A stretch of 64,000 nucleotides of DNA from Poseidonocella sp. HB161398 (GTDB taxonomy: Bacteria > Pseudomonadota > Alphaproteobacteria > Rhodobacterales > Rhodobacteraceae): positions 1 through 64,000 of the forward strand of contig NZ_VATA01000002.1 in assembly GCF_005870025.1 (NCBI RefSeq), in the 5' to 3' direction. The position numbers and the translations under genes are program-made. Within the stretch, counting starts at the first letter, position 1. Each line of letters starts with the position of its first letter. The notes under the pieces are model-generated. The model was given only the letters and a program-made list of their open reading frames with translations. It searched no databases and was not told where the DNA came from. Below, in pieces: positions 18,905 to 28,772 of the stretch.

Positions 18905-20443
18905 ATGGCACATATTCTGGAGATGCGCGGGATCACCAAGGAATTCCCGGGCGTGAAGGCGCTCGACCAGGTGAGCTTCGAGGTCGAAGAGGGCGAGATC
19001 CACGCGCTCTGCGGCGAGAACGGCGCAGGAAAGTCCACGCTGATGAAGGTGCTCTCGGGCGTCTATCCGCATGGCAGCTACACGGGCGACATCGTCTATG
19101 ACGGCAAGGTGCAGAGCTTCGGCTCGATCCGCGACAGCGAAGAGATCGGCATCATCATCATCCACCAGGAGCTGGCGCTGATCCCGCTCCTGTCGATCGC
19201 GGAGAACATCTTCCTCGGCAATGAACGCGCCACCAGGGGCGTGATCGACTGGCACGAGACCAACCGCCGGGCGGGCGAGCTGCTGGAGCGCGTCGGCCTC
19301 GGCCGCGAGCATCCCGAGACGCTGGTCGACGATCTCGGCCTCGGCAAGCAGCAGCTCGTCGAGATCGCCAAGGCGCTGTCGAAGAACGTGCGCCTGCTGA
19401 TCCTCGACGAGCCGACCTCGTCGCTGAACGAGCAGGACAGCGAGAAGCTGCTGGAGCTGATGCTGGAATTCAAGGCCAAGGGCATCACCTCGATCCTGAT
19501 CAGCCACAAGCTGAACGAGGTCTCGAAGGTCGCCGACTCGATCACCGTTCTGCGCGACGGCGCCGCGGTGGCGCGGATCGACTGCAAGGGCGGCGTCAGC
19601 GAGGACCAGATCATCCGCGACATGGTCGGCCGCTCGCTTGACGACCGCTATCCGCCGAAGACCGACCATTCGCTGCCCGAGGTGGCGATGAAGGTCACGG
19701 ACTGGACGGTGCACCATCCGCTGCATGCCGACCGCAAGGTCGTCGACCGGGTCAGCTTCGAGATCCGCAAGGGCGAGGTGCTGGGCATTGCCGGGCTGAT
19801 GGGGGCAGGGCGCACGGAACTGGCGATGAGCCTCTTCGGCCAGAGCTGGGGCCGCGGCATCTCGGGCACGGTGGAGATCGACGGCCGCAAGGTCGAGATG
19901 AAGAACGTCCGCCAGGCGATCAATGCGGGGCTGGCCTATGCCACCGAGGACCGCAAGGGCTACGGGCTGGTGCTCGACGACACGATCCGCCGCAACGTGC
20001 CGCTGGCGAAGCTGGAGAAGATCTCCAACGGCATCGTCGTCGACAGCCACCGCGAGGCGGAGGTCGCCGAGCTCTACCGCAAGCGGCTGAACATCAAGTC
20101 GAGCTCGATCGAGCAGGAGACCGTAAACCTCTCGGGCGGCAACCAGCAGAAGGTGGTGCTGTCGAAATGGCTCTTCGCCGATCCCGACGTGCTGATCCTC
20201 GATGAGCCGACCCGCGGCATCGATGTCGGCGCGAAATACGAAATCTACTGCGTGATCCGCGAGCTGGCGGCGGCAGGCAAGGCGGTCATCGTCATCTCGT
20301 CGGAGATGCCCGAACTGCTGGGCGTCACCGACCGTCTCTACGTCATGAACGAGGGCCGTTTCGTGGGCGAGATGCCCACCGCCGAGGCCAGCCAGGAACG
20401 CATCATGGCAACCATCATCAAGACCGCAGGGGATCGCACATGA
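18905..20443 (+). CDS. gguA: Sugar ABC transporter ATPase GguA
   Basis: 512 residues with two nucleotide-binding domains, as in the Rbs/Xyl/Mgl class. First Walker [10 protein letters not shown] at 37-45; the second P-loop is the degenerate GLMGAGRTE typical of these proteins; signature [15 protein letters not shown] and Walker [13 protein letters not shown] in the second half. It energises GguB. Overlaps gguB by 4 bp. Confidence 0.94.
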   Translation: MAHILEMRGITKEFPGVKALDQVSFEVEEGEIHALCGENGAGKSTLMKVLSGVYPHGSYTGDIVYDGKVQSFGSIRDSEEIGIIIIHQELALIPLLSIAENIFLGNERATRGVIDWHETNRRAGELLERVGLGREHPETLVDDLGLGKQQLVEIAKALSKNVRLLILDEPTSSLNEQDSEKLLELMLEFKAKGITSILISHKLNEVSKVADSITVLRDGAAVARIDCKGGVSEDQIIRDMVGRSLDDRYPPKTDHSLPEVAMKVTDWTVHHPLHADRKVVDRVSFEIRKGEVLGIAGLMGAGRTELAMSLFGQSWGRGISGTVEIDGRKVEMKNVRQAINAGLAYATEDRKGYGLVLDDTIRRNVPLAKLEKISNGIVVDSHREAEVAELYRKRLNIKSSSIEQETVNLSGGNQQKVVLSKWLFADPDVLILDEPTRGIDVGAKYEIYCVIRELAAAGKAVIVISSEMPELLGVTDRLYVMNEGRFVGEMPTAEASQERIMATIIKTAGDRT

Positions 20444-21645
20444 CCGATACCACCACGGGCCCGGACATGGGCGGCGACAGCCGGAAGGCCGACATCATGG
20501 GCTATCTCAAGAAACACATGCGCGAATACGGCATCCTGATCGCGCTGGTCGTCATCATGGCCTTCTTCCAGATCGCCACCGGCGGCATCCTGCTGAAGCC
20601 GGTGAACCTGACGAACCTGATCCTGCAGAACAGCTATATCGTCATCATGGCGATCGGCATGCTCCTGGTCATCGTCGCGGGGCATATCGACCTGTCGGTC
20701 GGCTCTGTGATGGGCTTCGTCGGCGCGGTCGCGGCGGTGATGATCGTCAACTGGGGCATTCCCTGGCCGATCGCGGGCATCCTGTGCCTGGGCGTCGGCG
20801 CGCTGATCGGCATGGCCCAGGGCTTCTGGGTCGCCTATTACCGCATTCCGTCCTTCATCGTGACGCTGGCGGGGATGCTGGTCTTCAAGGGGCTGACCCT
20901 GGCGCTGCTCGAGGGCCAGTCGGTCGGGCCGTTCCCGCCCGCCTTCCGGCTGATCGCCTCCGGCTTCATCGCCGACCCGTTCGGCGTCGACGGGTTCAAC
21001 CTGCTGTCGCTGATCATCGGTGTGGCGGTGGCCGGCGGGCTCCTCTTCCTGTCGGTCAGGACCCGACGCCAGCACGAGGCGGCCGGCGTCGCGGGCGAGC
21101 CCTTCAGCTTCTTCGCCGTCCGCAGCGGGCTGATCTTCGCCGCGCTGGTCTGGATGACCTGGCTGATGGCCGATTTCCGCGGCCTGCCGAATGTCTTCAT
21201 CGTCATGGCGCTGCTGATCGCCATCTACTCCTTCCTCACCTCCAAGACCACGATCGGCCGCCGAATCTACGCCATCGGCGGCAACGAGAAGGCGGCCTCG
21301 CTCTCGGGCATCAACGCCCAGCGGCTGACCTTCCTGACCTTCGCCAATATGGGCCTGCTGGCGGGCCTGGCCGGGATCGTCTTCGCGGCACGGCTGAACA
21401 CGGCGACGCCCAAGGCGGGGCTCGGCTTCGAGCTCGACGTGATCGCCGCCGTCTTCATCGGCGGGGCCTCGATGTCGGGCGGCGTGGGCACCGTCGTCGG
21501 CGCGGTGGTCGGCGCCTTCATCATGGGCGTCATGAACAACGGCATGTCCATCCTCGGCATCGGGATCGACTGGCAGCAATGCATCAAGGGGCTCGTCCTG
21601 CTGGCTGCCGTGATCTTCGACGTCATGAACAAGAAGAAAGGCTGA
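20440..21645 (+). CDS. gguB: Sugar ABC transporter permease GguB
   Basis: 401 residues, multi-spanning membrane protein of the RbsC/XylH family with [29 protein letters not shown] and [17 protein letters not shown]. It forms the channel for sugars handed over by ChvE. Starts inside the gguA stop (ATGA). Confidence 0.94.
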   Translation: MTDTTTGPDMGGDSRKADIMGYLKKHMREYGILIALVVIMAFFQIATGGILLKPVNLTNLILQNSYIVIMAIGMLLVIVAGHIDLSVGSVMGFVGAVAAVMIVNWGIPWPIAGILCLGVGALIGMAQGFWVAYYRIPSFIVTLAGMLVFKGLTLALLEGQSVGPFPPAFRLIASGFIADPFGVDGFNLLSLIIGVAVAGGLLFLSVRTRRQHEAAGVAGEPFSFFAVRSGLIFAALVWMTWLMADFRGLPNVFIVMALLIAIYSFLTSKTTIGRRIYAIGGNEKAASLSGINAQRLTFLTFANMGLLAGLAGIVFAARLNTATPKAGLGFELDVIAAVFIGGASMSGGVGTVVGAVVGAFIMGVMNNGMSILGIGIDWQQCIKGLVLLAAVIFDVMNKKKG

Positions 21646-21649
21646 GCCC

Positions 21650-22633
21650 ATGCTCCTGTCGCAATACCTGAAGGACGGGCGTCCGCAGATCGTCGCCCGC
21701 GACGGCACCGAGGCCTACGAGGTCAGGACCCCGGCCAGCCTCTACGAGCTGGCGCTGGAGTGCATTGCCGCGGGCCAGGGGCTGAAGGACCGCATCGCCG
21801 AGATCGGACTGAACGGCGCGGTCGACCTGGTGCAGCTCTATGACGAGGGGCGGCTGCTGCCCCCCGTCACCCATCCCGACCCGGCGCATCTGCACTTGAC
21901 CGGCACCGGGCTGACGCATCTGGGCTCGGCCTCGACCCGCGCGGCGATGCATGCCAAGGCCGAGGGCGCCGAGACCGACAGCATGAAGATGTTCCGCATG
22001 GGGCTTGAAAGCGGCAAGCCTGCCAATGGCAGCCCCGGCGCCCAGCCCGAATGGTTCTACAAGGGCAATGGCAGCGTGCTCGCGGCCCCGGGCGCGGCGC
22101 TGGTCTCGCCGCCCTTCGCCGAGGATGGCGGGGAAGAGCCCGAGATCGCCGGCGTCTACGTGATCGGTCCGGACGGCACGCCCTTCCGCCTCGGCTTCGC
22201 GCTGGCCAACGAGTTCTCCGACCACGTGACCGAGCGGGTGAACTACCTGTGGCTGGCGCATTCCAAGCTGCGCCCTGCCGCCATCGGCCCGGAGCTCCTG
22301 ATCGGCGACCTGCCCGACAGCGTCGAGGGCATGTCCCGCATCCGCCGCGGCAACGAGATCGTCTTCGAGAAGCCGTTCCTCTCGGGCGAGGCTAACATGA
22401 GCCATTCGCTGGCCAATCTGGAGCACCACCATTTCAAGTACGGGCTCTTCCGCAGCCCGGGCGACGTGCATGTCCACATGTTCGGCACCGCCACGCTCAG
22501 CTTCGGCGACGGCGTGAAGACCCGCGACGGCGACCTCTTCGAGATCGAGGCCGCGCCCTTCGGACTGCCGCTGCGCAACCCCCTGAAACAGGCCGCCCCC
22601 GAACCGGGGCGGGCCGAGATCCGGACCCTGTGA
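21650..22633 (+). CDS. gguC: GguC/AraD1-type protein, FAH superfamily, probable 2-keto-3-deoxy-L-arabonate dehydratase
   Basis: 327 residues; the fumarylacetoacetate-hydrolase-like region carries metal-site acidic residues around EPEIAGVYVIGPDG and FSDHVTERVNYLW. Members of this family (AraD1) dehydrate 2-keto-3-deoxy-L-arabonate to 2-oxoglutarate semialdehyde. The position between the transporter and the arabonate dehydratase and semialdehyde dehydrogenase genes supports that step here, and no separate aldolase-type dehydratase is present in the operon. The exact substrate stereochemistry is inferred. Confidence 0.8.
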   Translation: MLLSQYLKDGRPQIVARDGTEAYEVRTPASLYELALECIAAGQGLKDRIAEIGLNGAVDLVQLYDEGRLLPPVTHPDPAHLHLTGTGLTHLGSASTRAAMHAKAEGAETDSMKMFRMGLESGKPANGSPGAQPEWFYKGNGSVLAAPGAALVSPPFAEDGGEEPEIAGVYVIGPDGTPFRLGFALANEFSDHVTERVNYLWLAHSKLRPAAIGPELLIGDLPDSVEGMSRIRRGNEIVFEKPFLSGEANMSHSLANLEHHHFKYGLFRSPGDVHVHMFGTATLSFGDGVKTRDGDLFEIEAAPFGLPLRNPLKQAAPEPGRAEIRTL

Positions 22634-22640
22634 GGCAGAG

Positions 22641-24383
22641 ATGACTTTCGAGAAAGCGCCGTGGCCGCGCCGCCTGCGCAGCCAGGAATGGTATGGCGGC
22701 ACCTCGCGCGACAATATCTACCACCGCGGCTGGCTGAAGAACCAGGGCTATCCGCATGACCTCTTCGACGGCCGCCCGGTCATCGGCATCCTCAACACCT
22801 GGTCGGACCTGACCCCCTGCAACGGCCATCTGCGCGAGCTTGCCGAGAAGGTGAAGGCCGGGGTGTGGGAGGCCGGGGGCTTCCCGCTCGAGGTGCCGGT
22901 GTTCAGCGCATCCGAGAACACCTTCCGCCCGACGGCGATGATGTACCGCAACCTCGCCGCCATGGCGGTCGAGGAGGTGATGCGCGCCCAGCCGATCGAC
23001 GGCGCCGTGCTGCTGGTGGGCTGCGACAAGACCACGCCGAGCCTCCTGATGGGCGCGGCCTCGACCGACATCCCCTCGATCGTCGTCACCGGCGGGCCGA
23101 TGCTCAACGGCTGGTTCCGCGGCGAGCGGGTGGGATCGGGCACCGCGCTGTGGCAGATGTCCGAGGACATCAAGGCCGGCAAGATGAGCCAGGCCGATTT
23201 CCTGGAGGCCGAACAGGCGATGAGCCGCTCCTCGGGGACCTGCAACACGATGGGCACGGCCTCCACCATGGCCTCGATGGCCGAGGCGCTCGGCATGGCG
23301 CTGTCGGGCAACGCCGCGATCCCGGCCGTCGACGCGCGCCGCCGCGTCATGGCCCAGGTCACCGGCCGACGCATCGTGCAGATGGTCAAGGACGACCTGA
23401 AGCCCTCGGACATCATGACGAAAGCGGCCTTCGAGAACGCGATCCGCTGCAACGGCGCGATCGGCGGCTCGACCAATGCGGTGATCCACCTGCTGGCCAT
23501 GGCCGGGCGCTGCGGCGTCGACCTGTCGCTCGACGACTGGGACCGGCTGGGCCGCGACGTGCCGACCGTGGTCAACCTGATGCCCTCGGGCAAGTACCTG
23601 ATGGAGGAGTTCTTCTATGCAGGCGGCCTGCCGGTCGTGCTGAAGCGGCTGGGCGAGGCGGGCATGCTGAACCGCGACGCGCTGACCGTCTCGGGCGGTA
23701 CCGTCTGGGAGGAGGTGAAGGACGCCGTCAACTGGAACGAGGACGTGATCCTGCCGGTCGAGAAGGCGCTGACCGCCTCGGGCGGCATCGCGGTCCTCAA
23801 GGGCAACCTGGCCCCCAAGGGCGCCGTGCTGAAGCCCTCCGCCGCCAGTCCGCACCTGATGAAGCACCGCGGCCGCGCCGTCGTCTTCGAGGATATCGAC
23901 GACTACAAGGCACGGATCGACGACGACGCGCTCGATATCGACGAGACCTGCATCATGGTGATGAAGAACTGCGGACCCAAGGGCTATCCCGGCATGTCCG
24001 AGGTCGGCAACATGGGCCTGCCGCCGAAGGTGCTGAAGAAGGGGATCACCGACATGGTGCGGATCTCCGACGCGCGGATGAGCGGCACGGCCTATGGCAC
24101 CGTGGTGCTGCATACCGCGCCCGAGGCGGCGGTCGGCGGGCCGCTCGCCGTGGTGCGCACCGGCGACATGATCGAGCTGGACGTGGAGGCCCGCAGCCTG
24201 CATCTCGACATCCCCGAGGAAGAGCTGGCCGCGCGGCTTGCCGCCTGGACCCCTGCGGCGGATGCGCCCAAGGGTGGTTACGACTGGCTCTTCCGCACCC
24301 ATGTCGAAGGGGCGGATACCGGCGCTGATCTCGATTTCCTGAAAGGTTGCCGCGGCAGGGAGGTGCCCCGTGACAGTCACTGA
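22641..24383 (+). CDS. araC: Sugar-acid dehydratase of the IlvD/Edd family, probable L-arabonate dehydratase
   Basis: 580 residues. Fe-S-dependent dehydratase with cluster Cys residues in LTPCNGH, GCDKTTPS and SSGTCNTMGTAST, and the C-terminal RISDARMSGT motif carrying the catalytic Ser. It removes water from L-arabonate (or related aldonates) to give the 2-keto-3-deoxy acid. The opening WYGGTSRDNIYHR is typical of the pentonate dehydratases rather than IlvD. Overlaps the next gene by 14 bp. The symbol follows Azospirillum usage and must not be confused with the AraC regulator. Confidence 0.85.
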   Translation: MTFEKAPWPRRLRSQEWYGGTSRDNIYHRGWLKNQGYPHDLFDGRPVIGILNTWSDLTPCNGHLRELAEKVKAGVWEAGGFPLEVPVFSASENTFRPTAMMYRNLAAMAVEEVMRAQPIDGAVLLVGCDKTTPSLLMGAASTDIPSIVVTGGPMLNGWFRGERVGSGTALWQMSEDIKAGKMSQADFLEAEQAMSRSSGTCNTMGTASTMASMAEALGMALSGNAAIPAVDARRRVMAQVTGRRIVQMVKDDLKPSDIMTKAAFENAIRCNGAIGGSTNAVIHLLAMAGRCGVDLSLDDWDRLGRDVPTVVNLMPSGKYLMEEFFYAGGLPVVLKRLGEAGMLNRDALTVSGGTVWEEVKDAVNWNEDVILPVEKALTASGGIAVLKGNLAPKGAVLKPSAASPHLMKHRGRAVVFEDIDDYKARIDDDALDIDETCIMVMKNCGPKGYPGMSEVGNMGLPPKVLKKGITDMVRISDARMSGTAYGTVVLHTAPEAAVGGPLAVVRTGDMIELDVEARSLHLDIPEEELAARLAAWTPAADAPKGGYDWLFRTHVEGADTGADLDFLKGCRGREVPRDSH

Positions 24384-25311
24384 GCTCGACACGCTCGACA
24401 TCGCGCTGGCCGGCGTCGGCAAGATCGCCCGCGACCAGCACATCCCGGCGATCGCCGGGCATCCCGGGCTGCGCCTTGCCGCTACCTCCAGCCGCTCCGG
24501 CGGGGTGGCAGGGGTGGAGAACCACGAGGATTTCGCCGCCCTTCTCGCGGCGCGGCCGGACATCCCGGCGGTCTCGCTCTGCATGCCGCCGCAGGTCCGC
24601 CACGGCTATGCGGTCGACGCGATCCGCGCCGGACGCCATGTCATGCTGGAAAAGCCCCCCGGCGCCTCGGTCTCCGAAGTGCTGGCGCTGAAGGCGCTGG
24701 CGGAGAAGGCGGGCGTCACGCTCTTTGCCACCTGGCATTCGCGCCATGCCGCGGGCGTCGCCGCCGCGAAGGCCTGGCTGGCGGACAAGACCATCCGCAA
24801 GGTGCAGATCACCTGGAAGGAGGACGTCCGCCACTGGCATCCCGGCCAGGACTGGATCTGGGAGCCGGGCGGGCTGGGCGTCTTCGATCCGGGCATCAAC
24901 GCGCTGTCGATCCTCACCGAGATCCTGCCTGCCCCGGTGCATCTGTCCGCGGCCGAGCTGACCTTCCCGGAAAACCGCGCCCAGCCGATCGCCGCCGCGC
25001 TGCGCTTTGCCGGGGAGGACGGGCTCGAGGTCGCGGCCGAATTCGACTGGCGCCAGACCGGCCCGCAGAGCTGGGACATCGCCGCCGAGACCGATGCGGG
25101 CCGCCTGACGCTTTCCGAGGGTGGCGCGAAACTTGCGATTGACGATGTGCCGCAAGGGGTTGCAGGCTCGGGCGAGTATCCCGACCTCTACCGCCGCTTC
25201 GCCGAGCTCATCGCCGCGGGCCAGAGCGACGTGGATGTCGCGCCGCTTCTCCATGTGGCGGACGCCTTCCTGATGGGGCGCCGCCTGATCACCGAGCCGT
25301 TTCACGATTGA
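24370..25311 (+). CDS. Gfo/Idh/MocA-family sugar 1-dehydrogenase (L-arabinose or D-galactose 1-dehydrogenase)
   Basis: 313 residues from GTG 24370, inside the end of the dehydratase gene. N-terminal NAD(P)-binding Rossmann motif GVGKIARDQHIPAI and the catalytic Lys in EKPPGAS. It would oxidise the pyranose at C1 to the lactone, the first catabolic step; the lactone then goes to the SMP-30-like lactonase downstream. Homologues act on both L-arabinose and D-galactose, which share configuration at C2-C4. Confidence 0.85.
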   Translation: MTVTELDTLDIALAGVGKIARDQHIPAIAGHPGLRLAATSSRSGGVAGVENHEDFAALLAARPDIPAVSLCMPPQVRHGYAVDAIRAGRHVMLEKPPGASVSEVLALKALAEKAGVTLFATWHSRHAAGVAAAKAWLADKTIRKVQITWKEDVRHWHPGQDWIWEPGGLGVFDPGINALSILTEILPAPVHLSAAELTFPENRAQPIAAALRFAGEDGLEVAAEFDWRQTGPQSWDIAAETDAGRLTLSEGGAKLAIDDVPQGVAGSGEYPDLYRRFAELIAAGQSDVDVAPLLHVADAFLMGRRLITEPFHD

Positions 25312-25330
25312 CCAGCAAGGAGTCCCTTCC

Positions 25331-26857
25331 ATGCTCGACGCCCCGCTCATCACCGGCCAGCACCTGATTGCCGGCACCTGGGTGACCTCCGAGAACTTCT
25401 TCGAATCCGACCCCGTGACCGGCGATCCCGGCGCCTATTACGCGGGCGGGGCCGACGAGATCAACGAGGCCGCCACCGCCGCCGCCCAGGCCTTTCCCGC
25501 CTATAGCCAGACCACGCGCGAAGAGCGGGCCGCCTTCCTGGAGAAGATCGCCGAGGAGATCGAGGCCCGCGGCGCCGCCCTGACCGAGATCGCCATGGCC
25601 GAAAGCGGCCTGCCCGCGGCGCGGCTCGAGGGCGAGCGCGGCCGCACCTGCGGACAGCTCCGGCTCTTCGCCGCCCATATCCGCGACGGCAAGTATCTAG
25701 ACATCCGCCACGACCCGGCGCTGCCCGACCGCACGCCGCCGCGCCCCGACCTGCGGCTGATCCAGCGCCCGGTCGGGCCGGTCGGCGTCTTCGGCGCCTC
25801 GAATTTCCCGCTGGCCTTCTCGACCGCGGGCGGCGACACGGCTTCGGCGCTCGCCGCGGGCTGTCCGGTCGTCTACAAGGGCCATCCCGGCCATCCCGGC
25901 ACCTGCGAGCTTGTCGCCCAGGCCATCGCCGCTGCCATCCAGGCGACCGGCATGCCGAAGGGCGTCTTCTCCATGGTGCAGTCGAACACCAACGAGGCGG
26001 GCGGCGCGCTGGTCCAGCATCCGGCGATCAAGGCGGTGGGCTTCACCGGTTCCTTCGGCGGCGGCAAGGCGCTCTTCGACCTCGCCATGGCCCGCCCCGA
26101 GCCGATCCCGTTCTTCGGCGAGCTCGGCTCGCTCAACCCGGTCTTCGTCCTGCCCGCGGCGCTTGCCGCGCGCGGCGCCGAGCTGGGCGAGGGCTGGGCG
26201 CAGTCGCTGACCATGGGCGTCGGCCAGTTCTGCACCAATCCCGGTCTGGTCCTGCTGCCTGCGGGCCCCGAGGGCGACGCCTTCGCCGAAGCCGCGGCGG
26301 GGTTGCTGAATGCAACCGCCCCGCAGCCGATGCTGACCGGCGGCACGGCAGCGGCCTATGCCAAGGGGGTGGAGATGCTCTCGGGCGCCGGGCTCGACCG
26401 GCTGACCGGGGCGCAGACCTGTTCGCTGCGCGAGGGCGCTCCGGCGGTGTTCCAGGTCACGGCGGCCGACTGGATGGCCCGGCCCGAGCTCGCGCGCGAG
26501 GTCTTCGGCCCGGCGGGGATCCTGATCCGCACCTCGTCGCCCGAGGAAATGCTGAAGGTCGCCAATGGCTTCCACGGCCAGCTGACCGCGACGCTGCTGA
26601 TGGACGATGCCGATATCGAGGCGGCAAAGCCGCTGGTGCCGGTGCTCGAGGCCAAGGCGGGCAGGGTGCTGGCCAATGCCTTCCCGACCGGGGTCGAGGT
26701 GGCCGATGCGATGGTCCATGGCGGGCCGTTCCCGGCCTCGACCAATTTCGGCGCGACCTCCGTCGGCACGATGGCGATCCGCCGCTTCCTGCGTCCGGTC
26801 TGCTACCAGAACCTGCCCGAGGCGCTGCTGCCGGCCGATCTGCAGGGAATCGCATGA
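25331..26857 (+). CDS. Aldehyde dehydrogenase, probable 2-oxoglutarate semialdehyde dehydrogenase
   Basis: 508 residues. ALDH-family motifs: FGASNFPLAFS, the nucleotide-binding GFTGSFGGGKAL, general-base Glu in FFGELGSLNP and catalytic Cys in MGVGQFCTNPG. It oxidises 2-oxoglutarate semialdehyde to 2-oxoglutarate, the last pathway step feeding the TCA cycle. The FCTNPG form is typical of NADP-using KGSA dehydrogenases. Contains one exact GGTTGC-N5-GCAACC copy at 26301. Overlaps the frame of the next gene at ATGA. Confidence 0.87.
   Translation: MLDAPLITGQHLIAGTWVTSENFFESDPVTGDPGAYYAGGADEINEAATAAAQAFPAYSQTTREERAAFLEKIAEEIEARGAALTEIAMAESGLPAARLEGERGRTCGQLRLFAAHIRDGKYLDIRHDPALPDRTPPRPDLRLIQRPVGPVGVFGASNFPLAFSTAGGDTASALAAGCPVVYKGHPGHPGTCELVAQAIAAAIQATGMPKGVFSMVQSNTNEAGGALVQHPAIKAVGFTGSFGGGKALFDLAMARPEPIPFFGELGSLNPVFVLPAALAARGAELGEGWAQSLTMGVGQFCTNPGLVLLPAGPEGDAFAEAAAGLLNATAPQPMLTGGTAAAYAKGVEMLSGAGLDRLTGAQTCSLREGAPAVFQVTAADWMARPELAREVFGPAGILIRTSSPEEMLKVANGFHGQLTATLLMDDADIEAAKPLVPVLEAKAGRVLANAFPTGVEVADAMVHGGPFPASTNFGATSVGTMAIRRFLRPVCYQNLPEALLPADLQGIA
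26301..26317. repeat. Spaced palindrome, copy 3 (inside aldehyde dehydrogenase gene)
   Basis: GGTTGC-TGAAT-GCAACC. In frame it reads ggg-ttg-ctg-aat-gca-acc (G-L-L-N-A-T), again with TTG and GCA codons. Confidence 0.9.
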
Positions 26858-26904
26858 CCGGGCAGGCGGCAATGACGGACACGCGACAGGGGGGACGCGG
26901 GAGC

Positions 26905-27756
26905 ATGAAGATGGAAATGTACGACGACCGAGCCTGCGAGCTTGGCGAGGGGCCGCTCTGGCATCCGCTGCGCAATCAGCTCTTCTGGTTCGACATCATC
27001 GGCAGCCGGTTGCTGACAAGGACCTCCGAGGGTCCGCGGGAATGGCAGTTCGACGAGCATGTCTCGGCGGCGGGGTGGATCGACGACGGGCGGTTGCTGG
27101 TTGCAACCGAGACGGCGCTGCGGCGCTTCGACATTGCAACCGGCGATCACGAACCGGTCTGCGCGCTGGAGGCCGACCTGCCGGAGAACCGCTCCAATGA
27201 CGGCCGCGCCGATCCGATGGGCGGTTTCTGGATCGGCACGATGGCCAAGGCCGGCGGCGGTCCTAAGGGGGCGATCTACCGCTACTACAGGGGCGTTCTG
27301 GAAAAGCTCTATGGCGGCATCACCACCTCGAACGCGATCTGCTTCGGCACGGACGGGCGGACGGCCTACTACACCGACACGCCGACGCTGAAAGTGATGC
27401 GCCAGCCGCTCGATGCCGAGGGCTGGCCCGAGGGCGTGCCGGAGGTCTTCCTCGATCTCGCAGGCACCGGCCACAAGGCGGACGGCGCGGTGATCGACAG
27501 CGAGGATCATCTGTGGACCGCGCAATGGGGTTCGGGCCGCGTGGCGCGCTACACGCCCGCAGGCGCCTTCGACCGCGCGATCGAGGTGCCTGGTCTGCAT
27601 TCCTCTTGTCCCGCCTTCGGCGGAGCGGAGCTTCGCACGCTTTACTGCACTTCCGCGCGGCAGAGCATCGAAGCGCCCGACGCCGCGCAGGGCCTCACCT
27701 ATGTGATTGCCGATGCAGGCGTTTCCGGCCAGGCCGAGCATCAGGTCCTGGCATGA
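26905..27756 (+). CDS. SMP-30/gluconolactonase-family sugar lactonase
   Basis: 283 residues from ATG 26905 (MKMEMYDDRACELGEG), chosen because homologues begin near the metal-binding Glu in LGEGPLWHP; the frame is open to an ATG at 26854 that overlaps the previous stop (ATGA), so a longer product is possible. Six-bladed propeller family: metal ligands in LGEGPLW, NRSNDGRADPMGGFWIGTM and HKADGAVIDSEDHLW. It opens the arabino- or galactonolactone made by the 1-dehydrogenase. Overlaps the mutarotase gene by 4 bp. Confidence 0.85.
   Translation: MKMEMYDDRACELGEGPLWHPLRNQLFWFDIIGSRLLTRTSEGPREWQFDEHVSAAGWIDDGRLLVATETALRRFDIATGDHEPVCALEADLPENRSNDGRADPMGGFWIGTMAKAGGGPKGAIYRYYRGVLEKLYGGITTSNAICFGTDGRTAYYTDTPTLKVMRQPLDAEGWPEGVPEVFLDLAGTGHKADGAVIDSEDHLWTAQWGSGRVARYTPAGAFDRAIEVPGLHSSCPAFGGAELRTLYCTSARQSIEAPDAAQGLTYVIADAGVSGQAEHQVLA
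27092..27108. repeat. Spaced palindrome, copy 4 (inside lactonase gene)
   Basis: GGTTGC-TGGTT-GCAACC, in frame as cgg-ttg-ctg-gtt-gca-acc (R-L-L-V-A-T). Confidence 0.9.
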
Positions 27757-28742
27757 GCATCACCGATTTCGGCCGCGCCCCCTGCGGCCGGGCGGTCGAG
27801 CGGATCGAGATCAGCGGCGGCGGCCTGACCGCCGCCTTCCTCACCTGGGGCGCGACCCTGCAGGACCTGCGGCTCGCGGGCACGCCCTTCCCGCTGGTCC
27901 TCGGCAGCGACCGCTTCGCCCCCTATCTCGACAGCCTGCTCTATTCGGGTGCCCTGGTCGGCCGGTTTTCGAACCGCCTCGGCGGCGGGCGTTTCGCCAT
28001 CGATGGCAGGACCTACCAGACCGACCGCAATTCTCTGGGCCGCCACACGCTGCATGGCGGTCAGGAGGGTAGCGGCCAGATGCTCTGGCGGATCGAGGAT
28101 CACGGGCCGGACCGGCTCACGCTCGTGCTCGTCGTGCCGGACGGGCATATGGGCTTCCCCGGCGATCTCGAGGTTCGCGCGCATATCTCGCTGCCGGGCG
28201 AGGGCACTCTGGCCCTGTCGGTGGTTGCGAATTGCAACCGCCCCACGCCCTGCAGCTTCGCCCAGCATAGCTACTTCAACCTCGACGACAGCGCCGAGAT
28301 CACCGGCCACCAGCTGCAGATCCATGCCGGGCATTATCTGCCCGTCGACACAGATCTGATCCCGACTGGCGAGATTGCTGACGTGACGGGAACGCGGTTC
28401 GACTTCCGCACGGCGCGCGCGGTCGGCCATAGCGGCTACGACCACAATTTCTGCACGTCGTTCGCCCGTGGCGAATTGCGTCCGGTGGCGGAACTCTCCA
28501 GCCCTGCCAGTGGCTTGCATCTGACGGTCGAGACGACCGAGCCGGGTCTGCAGTTCTATGACGGCGCGCATCTCGATATCCGCGAAGGGCTGAATGGACG
28601 CCTGCATGGCAGCAAGAGCGGGATCGCGCTCGAAGCGCAGGCCTGGCCCGACGCGCCGAACTTTCCCGGTGCCCCTGAGACGATCCTGCGGCCCGGCACG
28701 CCGCTACGGCAGGAACTGCGCTACGTCTTCCGCCGCGACTAG
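27753..28742 (+). CDS. galM: Aldose 1-epimerase (mutarotase)
   Basis: 329 residues from the ATG overlapping the lactonase stop. Interconverts alpha and beta anomers of aldoses (EC 5.1.3.3), supplying the right anomer to the 1-dehydrogenase. Family motifs: GRFSNRLGGGRFAIDG, HTLHGG, the catalytic His in QHSYFNL and the Glu near the C-terminus. Last gene of the chvE operon. Contains one exact palindrome copy, and a second follows the stop by 3 bp. Confidence 0.9.
   Translation: MSITDFGRAPCGRAVERIEISGGGLTAAFLTWGATLQDLRLAGTPFPLVLGSDRFAPYLDSLLYSGALVGRFSNRLGGGRFAIDGRTYQTDRNSLGRHTLHGGQEGSGQMLWRIEDHGPDRLTLVLVVPDGHMGFPGDLEVRAHISLPGEGTLALSVVANCNRPTPCSFAQHSYFNLDDSAEITGHQLQIHAGHYLPVDTDLIPTGEIADVTGTRFDFRTARAVGHSGYDHNFCTSFARGELRPVAELSSPASGLHLTVETTEPGLQFYDGAHLDIREGLNGRLHGSKSGIALEAQAWPDAPNFPGAPETILRPGTPLRQELRYVFRRD
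28223..28239. repeat. Spaced palindrome, copy 5 (inside mutarotase gene)
   Basis: GGTTGC-GAATT-GCAACC, in frame as gtg-gtt-gcg-aat-tgc-aac (V-V-A-N-C-N), the second coding register used by these repeats. Confidence 0.9.
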
Positions 28743-28745
28743 GGT

Positions 28746-28762
28746 GGTTGCGATCTGCAACC
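28746..28762. repeat. Spaced palindrome, copy 6 (between convergent galM and livM)
   Basis: GGTTGC-GATCT-GCAACC with partly paired flanks GGGT/GCCC. It occupies the short convergent gap (28743-28772) and may double as a 3' hairpin for either transcript. Confidence 0.9.
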
Positions 28763-28772
28763 GCCCGCCAGG

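Noticed and set aside
27003-27025. Half-sites such as GGTTGC-TGACA-AGGACC and others (15001, 24345, 25158, 34549, 34891, 38231, 61124)
   Set aside because: Only one arm matches; these occur at background frequency and were not counted as palindrome copies.
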